Shown here piece after piece: positions 8,213-17,375 of a stretch of DNA of 64,000 nucleotides. Each line of letters begins with the position of its first letter. The stretch's first letter is position 1. Origin of the DNA: Betaproteobacteria bacterium (lineage in GTDB: Bacteria > Pseudomonadota > Gammaproteobacteria > Burkholderiales > Rhodocyclaceae); assembly GCA_016234745.1 (NCBI GenBank), contig JACRAR010000046.1:1-64000 (forward strand). The letters are read 5' to 3'. Under the pieces are notes generated by a model, which saw only the letters and a program-made list of their open reading frames with translations, ran no database searches and was not told the origin of the DNA. Both the position numbers and the translations under genes were made by a program.

Positions 8213-9553
8213 CTAACGACCGGCGACGGTCATGCGCTCAATGAGAATTGAGCCGACTTGCTTGGAGCCGCGCACCAGAATGTCATTGCCGATTGCGGCG
8301 ATGCCCTGGAACATTTCGCGCAGATTGCCGGCGATGGTGATTTCCTGGACCGGATAGGCGATCTCGCCGTCCTCGACCCAGTATCCTGCGGCACCGCGCG
8401 AATAATCGCCGGTGACGTAATTGACGCCCTGGCCGAGCAGTTCCGTGACCAGCAGCCCCGTACCCATTTTTCGCAGCAGTCCGCGAAAATCCAGCGAGCC
8501 CGGACGGACGATCAGGTTGTGGCAGCCTCCCGCATTGCCGGTGGTCTGCATGCCGAGCTTGCGTGCGGAATAAGTGGACAGGAAATAACCTTGCAGCACG
8601 CCGGCACTGACTACTTCCCGGTCATGCGTGGCGACGCCATCATCGTCGAACGGACTGCTGGCCATGGCGCCCGGCAGATGCGGTCTTTCGCTGATATGGA
8701 CATGGCTGGGAAAGATCTTCTGGCCGATGCTGTCGAGCAGGAAGGAAGTCTTGCGGTAAAGCGAGCCGCCGCTGACCGCATGCACCAGGCTGCCGATCAG
8801 GCCGCTGGCCAGCGGTGCTTCGAACAGCACCGGCACTTGCCGGGTCTTCAGGCGCTTTGCGCCGAGGCGGGAAAGCGCGCGGCGTGCCGCATAGTCGCCG
8901 ACAGCCGCGGGAGCCGCCAGTTTGGTCCAGTCGCGCGCCGAGGTGTGCCAATCGTCGCGCTGCATGCGGTTGCCTTTGCCGGCAATGACGGCGCAGGAGA
9001 TGAAATGTCGCGAAGTCGGGAAGCCCCCCATGAACCCCAGGCTGTTGGCGAATACGAATTGCGAGTGCTGCAGAGAGACACTGGCGCCTTCCGAATTGCG
9101 GATCAAGGGGCTGACCGCGAAAGCCGCCTCTTCGCATTGCCGTGCGATCGTCATGGCTTCTTCGACCGGCAGATGCCAGGGATGGTACAGATCGAGATTC
9201 TTGCCTTCTTTCGCCAGCAGCTTGGCTTCGGGCAAGCCGGCGCAGGGATCGGCGGCGGTGAGCCGGGCGATGGATACAGCGGCTGCCACGGTGGCTCGCA
9301 GGGCTTGTGGCGAGAAGTCGGAGGTGCTGGCATGGCCGCGCCGCTGACCAAGATAAGTGGTGACGCCGATGCCCTTGTCGCGATTGTACTCAATGGTTTC
9401 GATCTCGCGCTTGCGCACGGTTACCGAGAGTCCAAAGGCTTCGGAAACATCGGCTTCGCAAGCGGTCGCACCGAGTTCGCGGGCATGGCGCAGGACGTCT
9501 GCGGCCAGTTGGTGCAGCACGTCCTGGGAATAACTGAATTCGGGAGAAGACAT
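8213..9553 (-). CDS. pmbA: Metalloprotease PmbA/TldE
   Basis: Partner of TldD in a zinc protease that matures peptide antibiotics and degrades unfolded peptides in the cytoplasm. The 446-residue length is normal. Family sequences seen include an N-terminal KREIETIEYNRDKGIGVTTY, SARDWTKL and the C-terminal VNYVTGDYSRGAAGYWVEDG with EITIAGNLREMFQGI, all typical of PmbA. TldE lacks the zinc ligands that TldD provides. Its start lies only ~30 nt from that of darP on the other strand, the same divergent pair known in enterobacteria. A tldD gene is not in the window. Confidence 0.95.
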   Translation of the reverse strand: MSSPEFSYSQDVLHQLAADVLRHARELGATACEADVSEAFGLSVTVRKREIETIEYNRDKGIGVTTYLGQRRGHASTSDFSPQALRATVAAAVSIARLTAADPCAGLPEAKLLAKEGKNLDLYHPWHLPVEEAMTIARQCEEAAFAVSPLIRNSEGASVSLQHSQFVFANSLGFMGGFPTSRHFISCAVIAGKGNRMQRDDWHTSARDWTKLAAPAAVGDYAARRALSRLGAKRLKTRQVPVLFEAPLASGLIGSLVHAVSGGSLYRKTSFLLDSIGQKIFPSHVHISERPHLPGAMASSPFDDDGVATHDREVVSAGVLQGYFLSTYSARKLGMQTTGNAGGCHNLIVRPGSLDFRGLLRKMGTGLLVTELLGQGVNYVTGDYSRGAAGYWVEDGEIAYPVQEITIAGNLREMFQGIAAIGNDILVRGSKQVGSILIERMTVAGR

Positions 9554-9582
9554 GGAGAGTGTTGGTTGGCGTCAAAGTTATA

Positions 9583-10098
9583 ATGATACCCGTGGAACCC
9601 ACCGATTACCCGGAACCTCAGGATTCAAAATCGCAAAGGAAACGCGATTCGACGGCCTTGCAGGACCTTGGCGCAGCGCTTGTCGAACTATCGCCGGAGC
9701 GTCTGGCGAAAATCGAGATGCCCGACAATCTGCGCGAGGCCGTGCTGGAGGCGCAGCGCATCACCAAGCATGGCGGGCGCAAGCGTCAGTTGCAGTACAT
9801 CGGCAAGCTGATGCGTTCGGTCGATCCGCAGCCGATCCGGGAAGCGCTCGATGCGCTGGCCGGCGTTTCCGCCGCCGAGAAGGCGCGCATGCATCATCTT
9901 GAGAACTTGCGCCTGCGCCTGCTTGAGGATGAGAACCAGACCCTGGCCGAGATCATAGCCGCTCATCCCGGGGCCGATCTGCAGCAGTTGCGCCAGTTGT
10001 GCCGCAATGCGCGCAAGGAGCACGAGCTGCAAAAGCCGCCGCGCGCCTACCGCGAAATTTTCCGATTCCTGAAATCACTGGACGAAAGCCATGGATGA
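9583..10098 (+). CDS. darP: Ribosome-associated protein DarP (YjgA, DUF615)
   Basis: A ~171-residue basic protein that associates with the 50S subunit during assembly in E. coli. Recognisable parts are SKSQRKRDSTALQDLGAALV near the N-terminus, AQRITKHGGRKRQLQYIGKL, HHLENLRLRLL and the end KPPRAYREIFRFLKSL. Starts at GTG 9559, ATG 9583 or GTG 9592 are all possible. I chose the ATG. A TATAAT at 9579-9584 overlaps it, so if that is a promoter, initiation would be leaderless from a later codon. It overlaps mogA by 8 nt. Confidence 0.92.
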   Translation: MIPVEPTDYPEPQDSKSQRKRDSTALQDLGAALVELSPERLAKIEMPDNLREAVLEAQRITKHGGRKRQLQYIGKLMRSVDPQPIREALDALAGVSAAEKARMHHLENLRLRLLEDENQTLAEIIAAHPGADLQQLRQLCRNARKEHELQKPPRAYREIFRFLKSLDESHG

Positions 10099-10678
10099 AA
10101 CTCTTTTGATCGGCCTCGTATCCATTTCCGACCGCGCCTCCAGCGGTGTCTACCAGGACGAAGGCATTCCATCTCTGCGCGCCTGGTTCGATGCGGCATT
10201 GACCTCGCCCTGGCGCATGGAGACCCGCTTGATTGCGGATGAGCAGGCGCAAATCGAGCAGACCTTGATCGAACTCTGCGATCAGGCGGGCTGTCACCTC
10301 GTGCTGACCACCGGCGGCACCGGACCGGCACCGCGCGATGTCACACCCGAGGCCACCCTGGCGGTGGCACACAAGTTGATGCCGGGCTTCGGCGAAGAGA
10401 TGCGCCGCATCAGCCTCAACTTCGTCCCGACCGCCATCCTTTCACGCCAGGTCGGTGCGATCCGGGGAAAATCGTTGATCCTCAACCTGCCCGGACAGCC
10501 GAAATCAATCAAGGAAACGCTCGAAGGCGTCAAGGATGCCGAAGGGAAAACCGTGATTTCCGGGATATTCGCTGCAGTGCCTTATTGCATCGACCTGATC
10601 GGCGGGCCGTATATCGAAACCAACGAAGCCGTGGTGAAGGCTTTCCGCCCGAAGTCGGCGATCCGCAAGAAAAGTTAG
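10091..10678 (+). CDS. mogA: Molybdopterin adenylyltransferase MogA
   Basis: Adenylylates molybdopterin, the step before molybdenum insertion in Moco synthesis. The 195-aa length is typical. It opens IGLVSISDRASSGVYQDEG, has the TTGGTGPAPRDVTPEAT phosphate-binding motif, and ends with GKSLILNLPGQPKSIKETL and an FAAVPYCIDLIGGPYIET segment, all characteristic of MogA. Its start lies within the end of darP, so the two are coupled. Moco enzymes are common in anaerobic aromatic degraders, but none is encoded in this window. Confidence 0.95.
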   Translation: MDETLLIGLVSISDRASSGVYQDEGIPSLRAWFDAALTSPWRMETRLIADEQAQIEQTLIELCDQAGCHLVLTTGGTGPAPRDVTPEATLAVAHKLMPGFGEEMRRISLNFVPTAILSRQVGAIRGKSLILNLPGQPKSIKETLEGVKDAEGKTVISGIFAAVPYCIDLIGGPYIETNEAVVKAFRPKSAIRKKS

Positions 10679-10701
10679 TACCCCAGAAGCAACACCGGGC
10701 A

Positions 10702-12204
10702 CTAGGCAGCCAGCCACTGCGCCAGCAGGCCGGCGCCCCAGGCCACGCCGAAGCCGGTGATGTCGCTGGCGACTGCGCCGAGGCCGCCCTTGCAGTTGGC
10801 TGCGGCAAGATCGACATGCAGCCAGGGCGTCTCGCCCGTGAAGCGCTTGAGGAAGCGTGCGGCGAGAATATGGTCGGCTTCGCCTTCCAGGGTGCATTGC
10901 TTGATGTCGGCGACCTTGCTTTCCAGGGCGGCTTCGTAATCCTCATCCATCGGGAAGACGCAAACGCGTTCGCTGGTCTGGCGTCCGGCGCCGATCGCCA
11001 GCATCGCCAGTTCATCGCTGCTGGCGAAGATGCCGCAATAGCGATTGCCCAGAGCGCTGATCATGCTGCCGGTGAGCGTGGCGAAATCGATCAACAGGTC
11101 GGGCTTGCTGCGGCTTGCCAGGGTCAGGGTGTCGGCCAGTACCATCCGACCTTCGGCATCGGTATGCACGATCTCGATATGGGTGCCGTCCAGAGCCGTG
11201 ACGATGTCATTCTGCTTGTAGGCGCGGGACGAGATATTGTTCTGGGCCACGGCAAGCCAGGCATCGACCCGCACTGGCAATTTGAGCTTGTCTATGGCGA
11301 GCAGCAGCGCGAGCGCAACTGCCGAGCCGTTCATGTCTTCATGCATGCCGGACATGTACTTTGCCGGCTTGAGGTTGTGTCCGCCGGTATCGAAACAGAT
11401 GCCTTTGCCGACCAGTGCCAGATGCCGCTTCGCCGACTTGGGACGGTAGTGCAGATGGACGATCGCCGCATCCTGCTCGTGGCTGCCCTGAGCCACCGCG
11501 CAGAAAGCGCCGGCGCCCAGTTTGGCGAGACGCTTGAAGCCATATTCCTCGATGCGCCAGTCCTGCTCCTGCGCCAAGCTGCGGATGCGCTTGCGGTAGT
11601 TGGCCGGGGTCAGTTCGTTGGGGGGCAGCGCGGTCAGTTCGCGCGCCAGCGTGTTGGCCTCCGCCAGGGTCGCCACGGCAGCGAAATCGGCTTTCTTGAA
11701 AGGGCCGTACCCTCTGGGGCACGGGTGGAGCACGATCTGCTGGAGCGGCTTGGCGGGTTTTCTTTTGCGCACCGGCAGCGCTGCGCCATTGAGCCAGAGC
11801 ACGTAGAGCGCCTCACGCGCGAGTTGCAGCGAGACTTGTTGGTCTTCGCCGCCGATCACCACATGAACCTCTTGCGGGTTTTCTTCGAGCAGGAGCAGGG
11901 CGGCCTTGCGCAGCGCAGTCAGTTGCGCAAAACGCGGCTGATCCAGGTCCGCGATGACGTAAGCGTAGCGGCAGCCAGCGACGAGTTCGAGCGGCACCGG
12001 ACTTTTTGCCAGTTCGGCGAATTTCATTTTGCGTCGCTTGAGTGCGGCCAGGAGCTGATCCCGGTTCGGCATGTCCTTGGGCGCAGCGCTTTGGGCCGGC
12101 AGGACGACCAGAACATGCAAAGCCTGCCCAGAAGGAGAGGGCGTCAGTTTAGCCGGTGCAATCGGGCGGCAGACGAGTTGGGCGAGAGGATGGCTGTGGC
12201 GCAT
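10702..12204 (-). CDS. M17 family leucyl aminopeptidase-like protein
   Basis: A 500-residue cytosolic aminopeptidase with two metals per subunit. The C-terminal catalytic domain contains VGKGICFDTGGHNLKPAKY (family VGKG.TFDSGG), MHEDMNGSAVALALL, the signature HTDAEGRMVLADTL (NTDAEGR in classical members) and DFATLTGSM. The N-terminal domain is divergent. The His for Asn change in the signature and the divergent N-terminus place it outside the standard PepA group, and it may differ in specificity. Converges with mogA, with only 23 nt between stops. Confidence 0.88.
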   Translation of the reverse strand: MRHSHPLAQLVCRPIAPAKLTPSPSGQALHVLVVLPAQSAAPKDMPNRDQLLAALKRRKMKFAELAKSPVPLELVAGCRYAYVIADLDQPRFAQLTALRKAALLLLEENPQEVHVVIGGEDQQVSLQLAREALYVLWLNGAALPVRKRKPAKPLQQIVLHPCPRGYGPFKKADFAAVATLAEANTLARELTALPPNELTPANYRKRIRSLAQEQDWRIEEYGFKRLAKLGAGAFCAVAQGSHEQDAAIVHLHYRPKSAKRHLALVGKGICFDTGGHNLKPAKYMSGMHEDMNGSAVALALLLAIDKLKLPVRVDAWLAVAQNNISSRAYKQNDIVTALDGTHIEIVHTDAEGRMVLADTLTLASRSKPDLLIDFATLTGSMISALGNRYCGIFASSDELAMLAIGAGRQTSERVCVFPMDEDYEAALESKVADIKQCTLEGEADHILAARFLKRFTGETPWLHVDLAAANCKGGLGAVASDITGFGVAWGAGLLAQWLAA

Positions 12205-12216
12205 ACGCAGTATGGA

Positions 12217-14280
12217 TCAGGGGCGACAGATCGCCGGGGAGCCTGCGACAGGAGGAGCGGAGAACGGGTCGCATTGCGGCAAGGTCGTGGTGGTGGTCGT
12301 GCCGGCAGTGGTGGTCGTGCCTTTGGTCGATGATGTCGTGGTGGTGGTCGTCGAGTTGGTGCAGTTCGCAGGACTGCCTGCACTTGGCGGAGAAGCCAGC
12401 GGGTCGCAGGTCGGCAGGGATGTGGTGGTGGTCGATCCGGCCGTGCTGGTCGCCATGAGCGTCGACGTGGTGGTTGTCGTCGTGGTTGGCAAGGTGGATG
12501 CGACGATAATCGAATTCGAGGCGGGTGGCGCGGCAAAATTGAGCGGCAATCCGGATGCGCCAAGAGCGGTTTGCAGAGCCTTCTGAGCAATTTGCTGCGC
12601 CAGCTCGACCGTGGAGCTATCCACCGCGGCGTTGGCGCCTCCCATCGCTGCCAGAAGTTGCGCCTGGATGACGCTGATCGTCGCCGAAATCTTCGCCGTG
12701 TTGGTGCTGCTGTTGCTGGCGCTCGCACCATCGGTCACGGCAGCGATGGAGGTCACGGCCGCTTCGAAGGCTTTTTGTACCGCCGGGCTGGCGTTTGTCG
12801 GCGGCCCGATCACGTCCTTGATTGCCAGACCGACTTTCAGCACATCCTTGCTGGCTGCTGCCGCATCAAATCCCGCCAGCGATTTCGCCGTGACCCCGGC
12901 CACGGTTTTCTGGGCCTGACCGACCAACGCCGCTGCCGCGTGGCTGGCTCCGATTGCCGGGGGCGTGGCAAACGCCGGGGATGAGGCGCCAATATCGGAC
13001 TTGATGGCGCCGCCGACGCTGTCGACGACCGCCTTGCCTTGCGCTGCCTGATCAATGGGGCGGGTTCCTGCTTGCGTCAGCGTTGTTGCCCAGTCGTTGA
13101 TGACCTTGTTGGCAGCGGCTCGCGCAATGGCGTTCTTGGTGTCTCTTTCTGCCGCGGCAAGATTTGCTGCCGCATTGGCGACATCGGCGACCATCCTGGC
13201 GGCAGAAGATTGAATTGACGTCAGTGCCGCCTGTGCCAGTCGCGCATTCGCGTTGCCAATAAGTTGTTGTTGCTGTGCATTGGGCGTGATAGCGGCGCGG
13301 GCGTCGGCCACCATTCTGGCCGCATTGTTGCTGATATCGGCCAGCGAATTTGCTGCGCTCGACGCCTGGGCCAAGGCAATCAGGTTGCGCATTCGGTTGC
13401 TGTCGTCGTCTATCCTGGCCAGCATTGCAGACTTGGCGGCGTCCAGTACTGCAGGATCGATATTTTTTGTTGCGGCGGCGATGCCTGCCGCTGTTGTCAG
13501 GGCTACGCCAGTTGCGGCCTGATTGGCGAGGCCTTGTGCCAGCAGCTCGCTCATGTTGCTGCCGTTGCTCAATGCGGCAGGCATGCCGTTGTTGGCAACC
13601 TGCGCCGCAGCAAGGGCGAAGACCTCGACGAGTCTCGCAGCAGCCGCAGCGATGTTTGCATTCCGATAGTCTTGTCCCACCTCGCTGGAACCGACGCCCA
13701 AGGCGCCAGCCACGGCGACCTGGGATGCATTGAGCATCGCGCTGGTCAGCGCGGAGAGGGTCGCTGGCGAGGCTGTGCCGGGAACCAGTTTTTCCGCAGT
13801 CAGCGTCGTCACCGGATTGACGACAGCGGGCAAGGAGGTGCTGGGCAGCGTGGTCAGCACGGCGCTTATGGGGAAATTGACGGCGGGGTCGTAGGGAAGG
13901 TCTTCGGAACCATCTGACAGCGCTCCAAACGGGCGCATTTTCCCGCTGCCGCTGACACTGATCTTGATCGGCGCGGTACAAATGTCGTTGATCACCAGCG
14001 TGCCGATGCCGGGGTTGGCGCTGTCGCCGATGCTGCCGCTGCCTGCGATGCCGTTGGCGCAGTCGACGCGCATCGTGACACCGATGAGCGGACTGTTGGC
14101 GACAGATATTGGAATCGTAGTTGACGAAGAACTGCCGCTGCTGCTCCCGCTGCCCGTGCCGCCACAGCCCACTGCGCCGCAGGCGACGACTCCGCCGCCA
14201 CCACCGCCGCCGCAACCGACCAGCGCGAAGGCAAATGCGAAAGCAACCACTACATTTCTAATCACCTTAAATCTCCTCAT
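12217..14280 (-). CDS. Large Ala/Ser/Thr-rich lipoprotein of unknown function
   Basis: A 687-residue protein with a lipoprotein signal (hydrophobic stretch, lipobox LVGC at ~20-23) followed by a Gly-run and a Ser linker. Residues ~57-110 look like a small beta domain. The central ~450 residues are Ala-rich and helical, with several repeated ARMVADA/AARMVAD segments. The C-terminus has two threonine tracts, each preceding a CDP..PP segment (TCDPLASPPSAGSPANC, QCDPFSAPPVAGSPAIC). Threonine codons there form GTGGTGGTC-type low-complexity DNA on the + strand. Stops 13 nt before the M17 gene and starts 4 nt after the next lipoprotein gene. Family not recognised. Confidence 0.65.
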   Translation of the reverse strand: MRRFKVIRNVVVAFAFAFALVGCGGGGGGGVVACGAVGCGGTGSGSSSGSSSSTTIPISVANSPLIGVTMRVDCANGIAGSGSIGDSANPGIGTLVINDICTAPIKISVSGSGKMRPFGALSDGSEDLPYDPAVNFPISAVLTTLPSTSLPAVVNPVTTLTAEKLVPGTASPATLSALTSAMLNASQVAVAGALGVGSSEVGQDYRNANIAAAAARLVEVFALAAAQVANNGMPAALSNGSNMSELLAQGLANQAATGVALTTAAGIAAATKNIDPAVLDAAKSAMLARIDDDSNRMRNLIALAQASSAANSLADISNNAARMVADARAAITPNAQQQQLIGNANARLAQAALTSIQSSAARMVADVANAAANLAAAERDTKNAIARAAANKVINDWATTLTQAGTRPIDQAAQGKAVVDSVGGAIKSDIGASSPAFATPPAIGASHAAAALVGQAQKTVAGVTAKSLAGFDAAAASKDVLKVGLAIKDVIGPPTNASPAVQKAFEAAVTSIAAVTDGASASNSSTNTAKISATISVIQAQLLAAMGGANAAVDSSTVELAQQIAQKALQTALGASGLPLNFAAPPASNSIIVASTLPTTTTTTTSTLMATSTAGSTTTTSLPTCDPLASPPSAGSPANCTNSTTTTTTSSTKGTTTTAGTTTTTTLPQCDPFSAPPVAGSPAICRP

Positions 14281-14283
14281 CCC

Positions 14284-15147
14284 TCAGCACGAGGGAACCA
14301 CTTTGCCGTGTCCAAGCTGGCAGCCGTTGCCATACGTCGTCTTGCAGGCGGCCAATGAAAGCTGAGTTGGACATGTGTTGTAATTGCCCGGCGGGCTCCA
14401 CCAGCAGTATTCTCCCCTGCCGACGTAGACGTCGCACGCATCGCCGCGTTTCTTCTTGAAATTGGCCGCAGCCGGACCGTTGGTGACGGCGATTCCCTTG
14501 GAACGCTTCAAAGCGAGGTTAGACGAATCCGCGACAATTTCCCCGCTCTGGTGCAGGGTGTAGCTTCCCTGAAAATCCTTGCCCTTTGCCACCTGCGGGG
14601 CTTGCGCGGGCGATGCGACTGGTGCGGCGGAGGATCCCAGCGCACTGAGCCTGTCCGGAACTTCAATTACGCTGGAGGCTCCCATCACGACGGAAATGGT
14701 TTCAGGGTATGCGTATGCCGCACCATCGACATGATCGACTGCGGCGCCGAGCACCCCACCCACTGCAGCGTTGCCGAACATGGCCAGGCGAAAGGCGGGT
14801 ACGACCCTGACGCTGCCCTTTTCCAGTTCCGCTTTCCGGCAGATCACTTGCAAATCTTCATTCGAGCGCGGGATCATCACCGAGCCGGGTGTCGTCACAT
14901 ACCATTTGCCGCTTTTGCTGTTGATTTCGCAGCTCGCGCCGAGAACTTCTCCCTCGCCCGGTTCGCTCGTTTGTACCGAAATGCTTTGGTAATGCGTGCT
15001 CGTCACCGAAACAACCGATGCACAACCGCTGGCCAGTCCCATGATGGTCACGGTCGCGGCCACGGCCAGCAGCCTGCGGGGCGTTTCCCGGAAAAGCAGG
15101 GCAGGGTCCGTCCGGTTCTTTCGCTGCGTTATGGTTTGTTGACCCAA
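14284..15147 (-). CDS. Lipoprotein of unknown function
   Basis: A 287-residue protein with an arginine-rich start, a hydrophobic stretch (LLAVAATVTIMGLASGC) and lipobox LASGC at ~38-42, predicting an envelope lipoprotein. The first ~25 residues are long for a signal n-region, so the true start may be later. The following region (SVQTSEPGEGEVLGASCEI, WYVTTPGSVMIPRSNEDL) resembles conserved small lipoproteins with a PEGA-like or translocation-related look. This is a weak impression only. The C-terminal ~60 residues contain six cysteines that could form disulphides. The start overlaps the RCC1 gene end by 19 nt, so the three genes are probably one unit. Confidence 0.6.
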   Translation of the reverse strand: MGQQTITQRKNRTDPALLFRETPRRLLAVAATVTIMGLASGCASVVSVTSTHYQSISVQTSEPGEGEVLGASCEINSKSGKWYVTTPGSVMIPRSNEDLQVICRKAELEKGSVRVVPAFRLAMFGNAAVGGVLGAAVDHVDGAAYAYPETISVVMGASSVIEVPDRLSALGSSAAPVASPAQAPQVAKGKDFQGSYTLHQSGEIVADSSNLALKRSKGIAVTNGPAAANFKKKRGDACDVYVGRGEYCWWSPPGNYNTCPTQLSLAACKTTYGNGCQLGHGKVVPSC

Positions 15148-17216
15148 AATCCCGCTCCGACGCCTAGCGTCTTTTTGGCTGCAGTGAAATCAAGATAGCC
15201 CTTGCTGGTGATGTAATCGGTGAGCGCGGTGCCGCCCTTTGCTTCCAGGCTGGCGGCGTAGAAGTACCAGTTCGAAAGCGTGTTGTCCCAGAGCCACAGC
15301 GAGTTGAGATTCACGGGAACAACCGCGGGCGAGGGTGGATTGCTGCCCGACGAGGAATTGACAGTCAACGCGGCATTGAAACGGCTAGGTGCCAGGTTAT
15401 CCCCTACCGCGATCAGATTCCAGCCACTCTTCATGCCGCTGAATGAGGACGAGGTTATCACTGTCCCTGCCGGCAGCTGCACTGAGAATGCCTGCTTGGC
15501 ATTCACCCAGAAACCTTCTCCGCCATTGATGGTGGTGAGCAAGTCGAAACCATTGCTGGCCGCGTATGCCGAGCCGCCGTCGCTGATGGTTGGGGTATAG
15601 AACGACCACTTGCCGGTGGTCACTGTCCATTTCCAAACTGCCCAGACCTTGGACGAATTACCGAACAGCGAGGATACCTGGAAGGGCGTGCTATAGCTGT
15701 TCCCCAGTAAATTCCAGCCAGCGCCCAGACTGACCGTCGGGCCGGTCGTGGTGACTGGCGTGCCATACACGCCTTCGGACTGCTCCGAGCAATTGTCCGC
15801 GGCGTCGCAGGCAGCGACGGTGTATTGGCTGGTGGAAGAAGCGGCTCCCGTGTAGGTGGTGACGTTCCCCAGTGTCGCGACCAGGGTTCCGGCCAGATAG
15901 ACCTTGTAGGCCGTAACATCGATGTTGTCCGTAGCGGCATTCCAAGAGAGATTTACTTGAGTGCCATCGGTGCTGGTACTGATAACAGCCAGACCGGTAG
16001 GAACGGTTGGCGCACTGATATCCGTGGTGTAGCCCGTCGCGATTTGCTTCGGTGCCAGGCTGTCCGTGGTGGTGCCGTCGCCGATCTGTCCCGAGGCATT
16101 GCTGCCCCAGGCCCAAACGCTTCCATCAGTTTTGAGCAGGGCGAGGTTATGCCTCAACCCGGCAGCTATGGCACTGTAGAGAGCCGTGCCGATTTTCTTG
16201 GGCGTGGGATTGTCGACCCGGGTGCCATCGCCAAGCTGGCCGTTAGCGTTTCCGCCCCAGGTATACAGTCCGCCATCGAGGGTCAGTGTTGCCGATTTCA
16301 GGAGCGCCGCGCTATGTGAGTAACCCGCCGCGATGGCGCTCACCGCAAGGGTGCCAACTTTTGTGGGAACATGCTTGCTTACCAGCGTGCCATCGCCGAG
16401 CTGGCCATTTTGGTTGTTTCCCCAGGCCCACAGCGTATCGTCCGTCCCCAATGCCAATGTATGCGACGCTCCGGCCGCAATCGCTTTTATACGTATCGGT
16501 GCGCCCGCGGGACCCACATCGATCATCTTGGGCTCCAGACTGTCTAGGGTGGTGTCATCGCCCACTTGTCCGGCCCAGTTATATCCCCAAACGCAGACAG
16601 TTCCCGCATTATCGCCAGTGCCATCATCCTGCAGGGCGACCGAGTGAGAGTAGCCGACGGCGATTGCCAGGTATGGTCCCGTGCAAGTTGCTGTATCGGG
16701 AACTTGTGTCGGTATGAAATTATCGGTGCGGGTGCTGTCGCCCAGTTGGCCGTAGCCATTGCTGCCCCAGGCCCATAGCGTGCCGTCGGTATGGATGCCG
16801 AGGGTATGGCTGATTCCGGAGGCAATGACCGTGAAATTGTTGTTGACTTGCATGGGTTGGAGATTGCTGAGAGTCGTTTCGTCGCCGTACTGCCCCTGCT
16901 GGTTGTTGCCCCAACCCCAAAAGCTGCTATCCGGTTTGGTACCGAAAATTTGCGCATAGCCCGCCGAAATCGAGGTAAACCCCTCGTCAATGCGTTTCGG
17001 CGAACTGCTGTTGGTGGTGGTGCCGTCGCCCAGTTGGCCAGACTCGTTGTTGCCCCAGGTCCAGAGGCTGCCGTCGGATTTCAGGACAAGCGAGTGATTC
17101 GCGCCTGCTGCAATCAAAGGGGATTGCGAGATCGTTTGTCCATGACTTTGCGCTGCCAGCCCGGCGATTGCCAGGCAGCATGCCCATTTGGCCAGCAATT
17201 GATTGATCTTGCTCAT
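15129..17216 (-). CDS. Secreted RCC1-repeat protein with a fibronectin-III-like domain
   Basis: A ~695-residue exported protein. ATG 17216 follows GGAGTCGAGGCA and gives a clean signal peptide ending in AAQSHG; an upstream in-frame start at 17258 adds 14 residues ahead of it. The first ~390 residues are about seven RCC1 units (pattern GxxHSLAL..DG.LWAWG.N..GQLGDGT), which form a beta-propeller. A fibronectin-III-like domain follows (PTVPTGLAVISTS, LSWNAATDNIDVTAYKVY), then two related C-terminal GWNLLGN / GWNLIAVG modules common in betaproteobacterial surface proteins. Probably a binding or adhesion protein; the ligand is unknown. First of three envelope genes. Confidence 0.85.
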   Translation of the reverse strand: MSKINQLLAKWACCLAIAGLAAQSHGQTISQSPLIAAGANHSLVLKSDGSLWTWGNNESGQLGDGTTTNSSSPKRIDEGFTSISAGYAQIFGTKPDSSFWGWGNNQQGQYGDETTLSNLQPMQVNNNFTVIASGISHTLGIHTDGTLWAWGSNGYGQLGDSTRTDNFIPTQVPDTATCTGPYLAIAVGYSHSVALQDDGTGDNAGTVCVWGYNWAGQVGDDTTLDSLEPKMIDVGPAGAPIRIKAIAAGASHTLALGTDDTLWAWGNNQNGQLGDGTLVSKHVPTKVGTLAVSAIAAGYSHSAALLKSATLTLDGGLYTWGGNANGQLGDGTRVDNPTPKKIGTALYSAIAAGLRHNLALLKTDGSVWAWGSNASGQIGDGTTTDSLAPKQIATGYTTDISAPTVPTGLAVISTSTDGTQVNLSWNAATDNIDVTAYKVYLAGTLVATLGNVTTYTGAASSTSQYTVAACDAADNCSEQSEGVYGTPVTTTGPTVSLGAGWNLLGNSYSTPFQVSSLFGNSSKVWAVWKWTVTTGKWSFYTPTISDGGSAYAASNGFDLLTTINGGEGFWVNAKQAFSVQLPAGTVITSSSFSGMKSGWNLIAVGDNLAPSRFNAALTVNSSSGSNPPSPAVVPVNLNSLWLWDNTLSNWYFYAASLEAKGGTALTDYITSKGYLDFTAAKKTLGVGAGFWVNKP

Positions 17217-17375
17217 TGCCTCGACTCCATCGACTCTCTTTATCTCGATTAACGTCACCGGGGTTTAATCGGTATGCCGGGCAGACTTCTCCCGTATCGA
17301 AATTACATAACGGCATCTTGAGCGCAAACTTTAGCCTGAACTGTAAAATGCCGCTTTAGTCCTCAATTTACTTCC

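Noticed and set aside
10585-12333. Long + strand open frame opposite the M17 peptidase gene
   Set aside because: Antisense shadow; no domain features, while the minus strand has the M17 signature.
12277-12489. GTGGTGGTC-rich stretch considered as a microsatellite or CRISPR-like repeat
   Set aside because: It encodes threonine runs in the lipoprotein C-terminus; no regular spacers or conserved repeat units.
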